From NCBI GenBank assembly GCA_024734555.1, contig JANPWX010000060.1, forward strand, positions 3,199,571 through 3,263,570: a stretch of DNA of 64,000 bases, written 5' to 3'. Below are positions 26,041-35,379 of this stretch, piece by piece. The translations under genes and the position numbers were made by a program. Numbering within the stretch: the first letter of the stretch is position 1; every line of letters begins with the position of its first letter. Below the pieces are notes generated by a model. The model saw nothing but the letters and a program-made list of their open reading frames with translations. It made no database searches and was not told the DNA's origin. The stretch is from Trochalopteron elliotii. Its lineage: Eukaryota > Chordata > Aves > Passeriformes > Leiothrichidae.

Positions 26041-26879
26041 CTCTCTTTTTGCCACATCTGGAAACGTGACCAAGTGAAAAAGCTGGTGAAATGGACTTAA
26101 TGAAACAAGCACCTGCTTCTAATATATGGAGTAGGTTGATTTTTGTATAGTTGATTTCTTGTGTCAGAATTGCTGGTAGGAAATTGTAATTAAGGGCAGA
26201 TCAAAAGTGAGGGGTGGTGATTTCCTCCATTCTCCCTCCAAAGGATTATGTGTTTTAAATAGATTTTAATTGTTCCTAAGATAAACACATCAGAAACGTT
26301 TAGTTCTAGAGAAGTCTCAGAGCTTCTTCATGTGGTCTGTGGCGTGAGGAGCTCCACTGAGTGTGGCTGCAGCTGGAAATCTCTCTGCACCCCAACCCTC
26401 ACTTTTCCACCCAAGATTCAATCTCCTGTACCAGAATTTCCAGCTGATGTGCATGTCCATGTCTCAGATGTCTGTTCAGATGATTGGCTCAAAATTAAAT
26501 TCACTTTGAAAAATTCATTTACAACTCCATAAACTACATTTTCCCCCCTCATCTCTTTATATAGAACCAAGATTCAATCTCTTTTTGCTAAAATCCAGTT
26601 TGACACTTTCAGAAGAATATACACCATGATTTTGTTAAGCCTTTACCTAGGAAAAGCAGGTACTCTGACGTATTTCTGCCTCTGGGCAGGGAAGGGTTTA
26701 GCCCTCAGAACAACCCTCAGGGGCTCCCATTTACATAATGAAACTAATATGCTGCAACACACTCCAGCAATTCTTCTGGATCAGATACTTCACATTTATT
26801 ATGGTATTTTGGTGTACTTTTAGCAGGGCAATTTAATTAGAATTATCCATGGATAGTTTAAAAACTGAATCTGCAGATC
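26041..26879. other. Noncoding stretch, no gene seen
   Basis: Only frames of about 65 codons without a recognisable product. No repeat was identified between the purine tract and the candidate regulatory block that follows. Confidence 0.55.
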
Positions 26880-27229
26880 ATTTATTACTGGCCTGTATTT
26901 ACTGATGCAGCAACAAACCCATCTGGTTAGGGCTTATTCTTTAATTAGTTCATTTAACATTTTTGTCCAGAGTGAATCGACTACAACTTTATCCACAGCA
27001 CAGGGCATAAATCTGTCTCCCTCTATCCCATAACCCAGTGACTTAATGGGGAGTATCTCTCACTGAGGGCAATTTTTATACGTTTCATTCATTGTGCCAG
27101 AATTGTCACTGTGAAATTGTGACAACAGCTGGCTAAAAGTGAGGGATTATGACCTTCTCACAGTGATTACATGCTAAAAATTAATTGTGTTTCCCCCCCA
27201 GCACTGTGGCATTGTGATTACTCCAAGCC

Positions 27230-27250
27230 GGGAGCGTGGGTGGGTGTGGG
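27230..27250 (+). promoter_or_regulatory. Canonical G-quadruplex motif
   Basis: Four GGG runs at 27230-27232, 27238-27240, 27242-27244 and 27248-27250, separated by loops AGCGT, T and TGT. This fits the standard G3 N1-7 pattern with short loops, which usually form stable structures. It is rare in the surrounding AT-rich DNA. Confidence 0.8.
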
Positions 27251-27343
27251 CGAGATGCGTGCAAGAACAAATAGATTACAAGGCACACAAATCAATGCTT
27301 GTTATTGCTAACTGATAAAAAATGGTTGCTAGCTAACAATACT

Positions 27344-27359
27344 GAAAGAAAGAAAGAAA
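27344..27359 (+). repeat. (GAAA)4 microsatellite
   Basis: Four perfect GAAA units. Short, so probably of low variability. Confidence 0.9.
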
Positions 27360-27814
27360 CAACAAGTTTAATTTAATTACCAGTATATCTATTTTGTACT
27401 CTGGAGCAACTGAACTAAGATAAATTGTGAGACTAACATTCATCTGGATGTTATATTAAGATGCTGGTACAGCCATATCTTTCAAAGCCCCGAGTTTACT
27501 CCACCAATCATTTTTAACAAATACCCCAGTCCTTTTCTATGCCATAAGTAATATAGTAAATCTTGTTTCTTTTAATGTTACAGCATCTTTCTTCTTGATG
27601 CTACTTTTTTTTTTGCCAGCATTTGCTGCAGGAAATATTGATCTCTGCTTCCTCAAAATGAGTTTTCCCTGTACCCTTTCTTATTCACTGGACCCTACAG
27701 TTTGTATGCTTGATATTGCACATTCTGTCTCTGGGGAAAAGTGTTCTGCCACTTTGCAGTTTCTTTAAGCAGAATTCTTTTCACACTTTAAATAGCATTG
27801 CACTGTGCCAATTG

Positions 27815-27850
27815 CAAAAAACAAAACAAAACCAAATCCAACCAAAGCCC
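27815..27850 (+). repeat. A/C-rich low-complexity run
   Basis: CAAAAAACAAAACAAAACC followed by AAATCCAACCAAAGCCC. Two similar A/C tracts lie at 41939-41989 and 45372-45426. Confidence 0.75.
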
Positions 27851-28040
27851 AATTGCTTTATTGTATACATTTAGTTACACTCAAAACCATTAGCTGGGAG
27901 CCTGAGGGCCAAATCCAGCATTAAACTATCCCTGACTTAGTCATATCCTTTCCCAGAGCAGCATGGTAAGCTAACACAGGAGCTTCAAAGAAGCTTCACA
28001 TATTTTTGCAGTGATCAAAAGCCTGTGAAACATCCTAATT

Positions 28041-28082
28041 TGCAAGCTTGCTCAAAGTCACAGGTAGTAGAATTAATATGGG
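28041..28082 (-). mobile_element. Possible ancient MIR-type SINE core
   Basis: AGCTTGCTCAAAGTCACAGG followed by TAGTAGAATTAATATGGGG resembles the reverse-complemented MIR/CORE-SINE segment (ACTTGCCCAAGGTCACACAG, then TAGTAAGTGGCAG). About 40 bp are comparable. MIR relics are known in bird genomes but are hard to tell from chance at this length. Confidence 0.35.
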
Positions 28083-29639
28083 GAAAAGAAGAGACTTTTG
28101 GGCCAACACTATATATAAGCACATTCCTAGTAAAAGTATGTAACTACATCTCTGTACTTTTTATGCATGTATTTCTTTGTTACTTTAGGCACTTCCTTCA
28201 ATAATCCTCCATCTTTGGGTTCAGATCTCTAAGAGCTATGGGTGATCTCCATCTATGATTCACAGATGGTGCAGCTCACCAAAACTGTTCCTTCTTATGG
28301 ACTGAAACTTGTCTTTCTGTTCAGTACAGGAGAAGCAAAGAAAAAGAACTGTAAATGACACATGTGCATTTCTGCATTTGACCACTGGAAATATGACTGT
28401 GAACACTTGCTTCGGCTGAGGAGAAAGACTTTTTTTTCCAGTTGTCACATCTCATTAAACAACTGTCTTTATTTTCCAATGCTTGCATATTTATTTTCTT
28501 TGCTCCCAGCATTGCATGAGCTGCTTTCCAATATGTGACTTACTTTTAAAAAATGCCCAGTCAACACATTTTCCATTACATCAGTGAACTGCTGCTCTCT
28601 GAACTTTTCCATATTTGTTGGCTTTTCTTTAATCAAATTAATTAAACCTTTAGGTCCCCGTTTTAGGAATGTTAGTAATAGTCCTATCTGTGGGATCTTT
28701 TTCCAGCAGAATGAAACAATAACAACTTTCAGAGCTCCCCTTTGAAGAGGTGTGGTCTCAGTGCCTCATCCAGCTGTATTTCTACTGGCTGTGAGCATGT
28801 CAGTCTGTCTAAGCAGACCAGAGACTGATTTTTTCTTTCTTTCCAACTCTGAGAACTCTATTTTGCCTTTTTATGATAATTTAAGTTAAAACCCAAGGTG
28901 GACACAGCATTTTTGTAAAAGCAATTACTTTGTTGCTTTATTTCCTACCACGCCACTGGAGCAGGGAATAGGGAAGCTGACTTATTCTCTATGATTAACA
29001 AAAAAAAGAAAAAAAGAAGTAATTTTTAAAAATTGAAAGTACACTACAAAGAAGCCTATGAAATATTGAAAAAATGAAATATTTAAGCTCACTAACAATG
29101 TTCTTGAATTTTCTATTTGAAGAAATAGTCACTTAAATTCAAAATTTTTGTTAGATCAATATCCCGGCATAATGCAATACAAACAGCTTTATTAGCAAGC
29201 TCTGCAATGGCATAGAATTACCCACAAGGTTATTTTTTCTGCTTTAAGAAAATACAGTGTACTTTAAACAACTATTCCCATCACCCAAATTTCACACTAG
29301 ATTTTAAGCAAAAAATATTTCCAATTGCCAGCTGGTAAACTAATACTACTCATAAGAAAATAAGACCCTATAATGATTATATAAAGTGGCATATTTGTAC
29401 TTTATCTCATTATTTATTTTCTTGGTTATCTGCTTTTTCTTTATAATTGGTTGAACGAACATTACCAATTTGAAATATTGACATGTTTTAATGTGGAGGG
29501 TTTTTTACTTTTCAAAATAAAATTAAATAGTTTTAGATACTTCCCCTATACCTGTATTTAATGTCTACTTTTATAGCTCTAAAGTAATTATATTTTTATA
29601 TCTAGTCATTAAATTCTAAGATTATTCCACATTTAATCT

Positions 29640-29850
29640 TTGCTGGATTTTGCTAAGCTGAGTAGATAAAGGCATATGCACATTCCACTGTACCTCAGTG
29701 AGTCTACTCAGGCTACATGGGAAGAAATGAAAATACAAGATTCACAGCACAGATACAAGCAGTCACGTGCTCTAAGTAACACGCGCTCTGATCTGTTATT
29801 AGCAAGGTGGAGTCCATCTAAAAATTAATTTTCCCCCCACTTTAAAAAAG
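29640..29850. promoter_or_regulatory. Candidate regulatory block upstream of minisatellite
   Basis: Repeat-free, noncoding sequence that contains a CACGTG E-box (in AGTCACGTGCTC near 29763) and an ACACGCGCTC word with CpGs, which stand out in this CpG-poor neighbourhood. It ends in a homeodomain-rich AAAAATTAATTTTCCCC. Together with the block after the minisatellite it may form one element interrupted by the repeat. Function is inferred only. Confidence 0.25.
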
Positions 29851-29914
29851 CAGTGATTTTAAATATTGAGAGAGGGGAAGAATTTCCTGGAATAAAAGAC
29901 TGTTTGTTCGTATA

Positions 29915-29927
29915 TTTTTTTTTTTTT
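29915..29927 (+). repeat. Poly(T) run, 13 nt
   Basis: Thirteen T in a row followed by AAAAATGC. No polyadenylation signal lies at a suitable distance on the minus strand, so I do not read it as a retrocopy tail. Confidence 0.9.
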
Positions 29928-30127
29928 AAAAATGCAATTAAAAATTACAATGTCTTAACATACACTCACATAACCACCTATACTTGTGATACAAGAAAAC
30001 AGCTACATGCCACTGATTTTTGTAGGAGCCTGCAGATACCCATAAGCATGAACAGCCTTCCTACAGGTAGATTTCTGTGGGACAGGATTTGGATGCAGCC
30101 AGGTATCAAGGCCTTGGCTTTTCCAGT

Positions 30128-30535
30128 GGGACTGTCCCTGAGCCCAGCTGTGGCTGTGCCCATGGCTGTGCCCTTCCCTAGCTCTAGCTGTGGCTCATGG
30201 CTGTGTCCCTGCTTGTGGCTGTGTCCCTAGCTGTGGCTTGTGCCCCTAGCTGCGGCCATGGCTGTGGCTGTGCCCCTCCCTGGCTGTGCCCCGACCCTTC
30301 CCTGCCTGTGTCTGTGGCCGGTCCAGCTCCCCAGGCCGTGCCCATGGCTGTGGCTGTCCCCTTCCCTGGCTGTGCCCGTGCCCAGCCCAGCTGCCCAGAC
30401 CGTGCNTGTGGCTGTTCCCTTCCCTGGCTGTGCCCGTGCCCAGCCCAGCTGCCCAGACCGTGCCCATGGCTGTCCCTGTGCCCCTCCTGGCCGTGCCCGC
30501 CCCGGGCGCCCGCGCTGCCGCCGCCCTCAGCAGGC
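30128..30535. repeat. GC-rich minisatellite with CpG-rich end
   Basis: About 400 bp built from variants of a short CTGTGGCTGTGCCC-type unit. Inside it a longer 58-bp period is visible: 45 identical bases begin with CTTCCCTGGCTGTGCCC at 30361 and again at 30419. Each copy runs through GCCCAGCTGCCCAGACCGTGC. The last 70 bp (about 30470-30535) are very CpG-rich (GCCCCGGGCGCCCGCG). The plus strand is C-rich, so the minus strand is G-rich. Open frames of up to about 150 codons occur on both strands with Pro/Val/Ala or Gly/His/Gln repeats. Because 58 is not a multiple of 3, the repeat shifts frame between copies, which argues against a coding role. One ambiguous base lies inside it at 30406. Confidence 0.9.
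30406..30406. other. Ambiguous base (n)
   Basis: A single n lies within the minisatellite, where the neighbouring copies read C. It probably reflects collapsed or conflicting reads in a GC-rich repeat. Confidence 0.95.
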
Positions 30536-30705
30536 TCTGGGGTGCAGGCCGGTGTCTGCCTTATCTCCCACCTCGCTGAGGATAAATGGGTGCGTGCCGG
30601 GCTCTGAGACCACACAAATCACCCCGGGCGGAATAATAATTGTACTTGTAGCTGCAGCCAAGCTATTTCACGGACATGTGGGGTTGGCAGAAAAGTGAAT
30701 CAATT

Positions 30706-30713
30706 TATAAAAG
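30706..30713 (+). promoter_or_regulatory. TATA-like box, possible
   Basis: TATAAAAG, a full match to the strong metazoan TATA consensus, lies about 170 bp downstream of the CpG-rich stretch and directly before the GATA inverted repeat. In AT-rich DNA such a word also occurs by chance, so only the context makes it notable. Confidence 0.25.
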
Positions 30714-30726
30714 AGTGTGCAGCGTT

Positions 30727-30757
30727 AGATAAAGCTCGAGCCCTGACAGCTTTATCT
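30727..30757. promoter_or_regulatory. GATA-site inverted repeat
   Basis: AGATAAAGCT at 30727-30736 is the exact reverse complement of AGCTTTATCT at 30748-30757, with an 11-nt spacer (CGAGCCCTGAC). Each arm carries a canonical GATA-factor site, facing inward. A third site (TGATAG) overlaps the right arm's end. Paired GATA sites are bound by both zinc fingers of GATA factors or by dimers. Confidence 0.5.
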
Positions 30758-30870
30758 GATAGGTTCAGTTTGTTTTTTTTAGAAGTGAGTAGCCCTAAGG
30801 CTTTTTGCTGAGTTTTATCGAATAGTCACTTTATTTTAAGCAACAACAGAGGTTTAATAGGAAGGGGAAA

Positions 30871-33109
30871 CATGCCGAGAGGTCACCTGTAGCCAGGTAT
30901 TATCATCTGAGCAAATGCAAACTGTACATCATGGAAACCTCTCTGCAAACTGACAATAAGCATTCATCTCCCAGCAGTTGTTTCATCCCTATGCTCACAC
31001 TTAAAACACTGCTGAATTTTCTTGGTTATTTATATCAAAATCATATTTAACTGACATGGACACAGTAAGAAGATATACTATAATCAAAAAGAGAATAAAA
31101 GAGTGGAATTCAGTTCATTCAGTAAAGTTCTTTTATAGAGCAATACATTTTAAGATAATCTCTGGAGCAGCAAATTAAACAGACATAGAAACAAACTTCT
31201 ATACATCTCAAAATTATTATGATCAGACAAAGTAATTACCACTAGATGCTAATTTCATATACTGCCAGAAAAATCTTAATTAAGCATTGGAGATGGTAAA
31301 AAGAAATGAGAAATGAAAGGAAATCTCAGAAGTTTTAGGGACTGTTTTCCCAGTTATTTTTAACCCATGCAAATGGTAAGAAGTTGAGTTAGAGGAAATG
31401 TATTTTGCATTTAGTTAATCTAAATACAGAAGCAGAGATCTTTAGTCCATTGAGCCAATCCACAAATTATATGAGGAACGCTTGCAAGACAAACCACTGC
31501 AAGAGCATTCAAAGAGCCTTTCATTGCTGTTAATTTCAGTTACCCATTTCATTACAACAACAAATGTAAAAAACACTGCACAGAAATGCTGGTATGGGGA
31601 AGATGGATTTCAAGAACAAGACCATGATCTTTCCTGAATACCATCACAGCATTGCTCTCTCTATTACTTGCAGAAATAAGTTAATTAATAATTATAAGAC
31701 AATACTCAAAGACTATGCTTTACTCAGTTTAAGTTAGTAATCCCATCTCCTAGGCTAGAAAAAATTCCTAGCACGAACAAAAATATTCTGTAAATTATGG
31801 CTGAAGGCCAATGTTTTAAAACTTAAAAAATGCAGGGGCTTGCACCTCAAACAATATTCATAAATCAATATGAACTTCAAGAAGCCACAAAAAGTCTAAG
31901 CCACTAAATGGGAATTCTTAAGTTTTAAGATTGATGAAAAATAGAGATCAGTGTTTAGGAAACTACAGTTTCAGGGCTGGGTCCCAAGAATTGTTAAATT
32001 TGTTCGATTCTTCTTTAGAAAGTTTGAGGTTCCCATGGGTGAATATTCAACACTAATAAGTTTCTTCTATTCACTTGTGTGCAAGTCCCTAGGAGCCCCA
32101 GAGACCAATCAGTGGCAAATCCCTCTGCTGTGTTTCCTTGTATATCCTTCTTTAAAAGTTGTAATTTTACTGGAAGAATCCAGATTTTAATTTGTCCAGG
32201 TAGTATCCAGATCCTGTCCATGTGAGGACCATACCTCCACTCCGGAGAGTTGATAAAACTAATAAGTATTAGTTCAGACCCTGCAAGAGCATAGGGACCC
32301 CATCACTTTAGCAGAAAATAAACACTTCAGATTTCTGTTCAATTTAATCTAAAGATTTAAAAACATTATGAAATGTAAGAGCTGTGCTTTCTATTCCTCC
32401 CAAACAGTTTAACTGCATTACACATACAGAAACTAAGGGCAGACGGAGAGGATGTCAGCACAGTCTGCTCTGCTAGCAAAGTCCTGCTCTCCTCATTCTT
32501 AAGATGCAACCTTTCCACCCCAAATTCCAGGAAACTTGAAATCTGAGCTTTGCAGTCTTCCAAGTATTCCCTGCACTGAAGAATTTTGAGCTGTGCTGCC
32601 AGTAAAGACACACAGGATCTCTACCACAGACATGTGCAAGGAGCAGTAGACAGTTCTGAGTCTCTTCTGTCAGTCACAATACAATGAACTTGGAATATTT
32701 TGTTCACTTGGTATCATTGTGCAGGGGATTATATTTTTTACAAAATAACAGATGTGTTTTATTTTATTCCTAGACAATGATACATTGATTTTCAGGTATC
32801 TTAATAGAAATTCAAAGTATTACATTTGAAGTATTACATTGCATCAATTACATTGATTACTATACTCAAGAACCTAAAGAGGATAGGGAGGGTTGGATTT
32901 TTAAAATCTGATTTAATATATAATTTATTCATTATTTAAGTATTCATAGAAGCTATCTTTAAAAATCAAATTTCTAATTGGGTGTGGGGGTGGGCGTGGA
33001 GCAGTGAGAAACACAACAAATCTCAAAAAGTCAAAACCCAATTCGTCAATATTTTTGTTTTTTCTACAACAAACATGTCAAGCCCCATGAATTACTTCAG
33101 TTATACTTT
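30871..33109. other. Noncoding stretch, no gene seen
   Basis: AT-rich unique-looking sequence with only short chance frames. It includes a tandem 14-bp duplication at 32815-32841 (AAGTATTACATT twice) and a G-rich word at 32980-32999 (GGGTGTGGGGGTGGGCGTGG) with three runs of at least GGG and one GG, just short of the canonical quadruplex pattern. Confidence 0.55.
32815..32841. repeat. 14-bp tandem duplication
   Basis: AAGTATTACATT occurs at 32815 and again at 32829, head to tail, within a stretch of further ATTACATTG words. A slippage product. Confidence 0.8.
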
Positions 33110-33800
33110 TTGGCCCCCACCTCCTGCTTTCTCTCAGTTGCATATACTGGTTATTCATTAGCTATGAAACACTACAGCACCTCTCCAGGACCTGCCAGCT
33201 ACCTCCATCTGGAGCCACGTCCCCGACAGGAAGGGATCTGTTGGTGCTCTCCCTGCAGTCTAACAATCCCCAGAAGGAGCTCTTTCTTTCTGCAGTATTT
33301 AGGTGCTGCAGTCTGCCAGGACAGGATTCTGTGCCACAACACGACTGATGCACAAACTCAGTGTCACTGCGTGTCCTGTCATGCAGCTGAAAAAGGGAGG
33401 AGGTGCTGGCACCCAAGGGCTCCATGACTGTGTGTCTGTGCTTTCACCAGCCACCTTCTGTCTCAGCTGAGAAGGGGGAAGGAGCCCTGGCTGCCTGTGT
33501 TTGTGTTTTGTGTGAGTCCTACACACAGGGCTGTGGAAAGCCACAGCTGGTCCATGGCACACCGTGCACACGCTGCCAGCACCCCCAGGGTGCTGTGCCC
33601 ATCTCTGGGGTGCTCTGGGATGCTCAGCTTTGCTGCTAGTTCAATGGGCTACAAGTAAAGTGCAGCAGCATTCCCTCAGCCAGGGTAGAGACTCCAGGTC
33701 CCCAGGCTGACTCCAGGCATGAGGGAGTCCCTGGCTGGAGCAGGCAGCCACGCTCCCAACATCACTTCACATGGCCACAGGCATGAACAGTGACAGTCTG
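33110..33800. other. GC-richer island without recognised gene
   Basis: About 700 bp visibly richer in G and C than the flanks, with words such as CTGTGTGTCTGTGC, GTGCTGTGCCC and CCAGCACCCCCAGGGTGC. Open frames of 80-105 codons overlap on both strands (for example 33110-33427 plus, and 33162-33425 and 33299-33571 minus), which is what raised GC content and few stop codons produce. I see no protein motif, splice signals or repeat terminus. It could be an unrecognised old LTR or other retroelement, or simply a GC-rich unique segment. Confidence 0.4.
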
Positions 33801-34312
33801 AGAAATTCTCTGTTCATTTACAGCCCCAGTGGATTCCATATCAATGCTGGTGCTGTAAAGCAAATATCCAGTATGAACAAGGTCAGCAAATTTGTCTCAA
33901 AGCATGTTTGATCCATTAATTGCCCAGATGTAACTCACTAAGTTGTCTGCATTATATATGTATTGAGATGACTAAGTGGCCCTGTTTGTTTGGAGTACAG
34001 CACTGGATTTTGTGATATGCTTGTGCACTAGGGTGGAAGATAAACATCCTCAACTGCTAAATAATTAATTATTTTACTGAATTAAATATGAAAATAGTAC
34101 AGGTCATTTAGAATTTCTTGTGCTTTTTAATAATAGTCTCTTCAAAACCTATCACATTACTCAACTTCACATCAGCATCTATTTTATTTGCTCACCATTT
34201 TTAATATGCAGCACACTGCAGTTTTTTTGCACAAACAGCCATATAAAAACATCAAATGCTGTCAAGTAGGAAGTGAAGGTTTTCATACTACTGGGGTCTT
34301 GGCTCAGAGGCA

Positions 34313-34340
34313 GCTTGATATTGTGGGCTTGATATTGTAG
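34313..34340. repeat. 14-bp tandem duplication
   Basis: GCTTGATATTGTGG at 34313-34326 is followed at once by GCTTGATATTGTAG at 34327-34340, a single mismatch; a third partial unit (GCTTCAT) follows. Confidence 0.9.
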
Positions 34341-35351
34341 GCTTCATAACTCAATTTCCAAAAGTGAAGGTAGCAAAATAAGAGTATTTATGTAGTAAAA
34401 GGGGATTTCCTGGGGAAAAAATTGTTTTCATATGTGTGAAAGTATATGCATCTGTCCATACTCCTCATCTCTAACAATAGGGTCCTGCTGCCTGTAGAAT
34501 GAAGGGAAATAACCTCACAACACCCCTCATCACAACCAGAGCCAGACAAATGCTGATTTTTTTTTAAGGAAAAAACTTAGCTTATTTAAGTCTGAGGCTC
34601 CTACACATATCCTCATTAGTCTCACAGCACAAAAATCACTTTCCCTGAATGATGAGCTCTATCTGCCCTTTCTCCCTGAGCTTTGCTGTGGAAAGAGCTG
34701 CCTCATCCATGAATGTGGCAGCTTCGCCAAGGATGGGAAATCCTGCTTCCCTAAGCACAACCTGCTCTGAACAGAACTACCAGGACCCACAAAGTGATTT
34801 GCTACAAGGCAGCTGAGAAATCTGGGCCTGTACCTGCCCCCCACCTCCAGTTTACACTTTTTGCCAATATTTGTACTTTTACATAAACTGAGCACCACAT
34901 TGCCCCACAAGTGCACTCATCCAGGACTACAGGGAGTCTGCTGGAGAAGATATAGTTAATTCTTCATCAGAAAATCTAAGGTGAGAAAATTCATCTCTCA
35001 TTCCTGGAAATATTAAAGAGGGTAATGCCAAAAAATAAAAATGTTGAGATTTGATAATACAATAGGGCCAGCTATAGCAATGCAAGTGCCAAATTTAAGA
35101 TTTGAACAATAGCCCATCTTCATTTGTGAGAAACAATTATTCAATATTTGCATTGGGACAGAGATATAAAACATCTAGATGAAATCTGTTACAGGCAGGA
35201 GGACAGTGCCTGCCTGGAACTTAGAAACTCTCTTCTTTATGAAAACTTGAACACTGTAACTCACTATAAACTGTCTTCAAGAACTTTGTTTTCTTCCAAT
35301 TCATCTACTCATATTTCCATTGTGAGTTTTGAGCTTTTGATGATGGTCAAT

Positions 35352-35379
35352 TAAACAACTATTATAATATAGTTGTTTA
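35352..35379. repeat. 11-bp inverted repeat with adjacent octamer
   Basis: TAAACAACTAT at 35352-35362 and its exact reverse complement ATAGTTGTTTA at 35369-35379 are separated by TATAAT. The right arm overlaps a perfect POU-type octamer ATGCAAAT at 35379-35386. The stem is AT-rich and could extrude as a cruciform. Confidence 0.6.

Larger units (their letters stand above)
26880..27380. promoter_or_regulatory. Candidate distal regulatory block
   Basis: This segment is repeat-free, noncoding and dense in recognisable site-like words: two GTGATTAC copies (27163-27170 and 27214-27221), a GGATTA-type homeodomain word near 27144, and a TTGTCAC/GTGACAA inverted repeat. It also has several TAATTA cores, a G-quadruplex motif and a handful of CpGs in otherwise CpG-poor DNA. 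Such a mix is typical of enhancers in vertebrate gene deserts, but that function is inferred; no conservation was measured. Confidence 0.3.
27381..29639. other. Noncoding stretch, no gene seen
   Basis: No supported gene. It contains an A/C-rich run at 27815-27850 and a possible MIR relic at 28041-28082; the rest looks unique and AT-rich, with TAAT-type words. Confidence 0.55.
30536..30870. promoter_or_regulatory. Candidate enhancer/promoter block with GATA cluster
   Basis: This noncoding segment directly follows the CpG-rich end of the minisatellite. It holds four WGATAR-type GATA sites: TTATCT at 30561 (minus), AGATAA at 30727 (plus), TTATCT at 30752 (minus) and TGATAG at 30757 (plus). A further GGATAA core lies at 30580. 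A TATAAAAG word lies at 30706. CpGs and GC-rich words (CACCCCGGGCGG) are present up to about 30630, then composition returns to AT-rich. The combination suggests an enhancer or a promoter of an unannotated transcript. Neither is proven, and no exon is recognised downstream. Confidence 0.35.

Noticed and set aside
25755..26112. Glu/Lys/Arg-rich (plus) and Ser/Leu/Phe-rich (minus) open frames.
   Set aside because: Direct result of the purine-rich tract, which lacks stop codons in several frames.
28406..28416. CTTGCTTCGGC, like the start of U6 snRNA.
   Set aside because: The bases that follow do not continue the U6 sequence, so it is an 11-base coincidence.
30184..30698. Overlapping open frames of 97-152 codons on both strands.
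   Set aside because: They translate the minisatellite; the 58-bp period shifts frame each copy and the ambiguous base lies inside. Low-complexity artefact.
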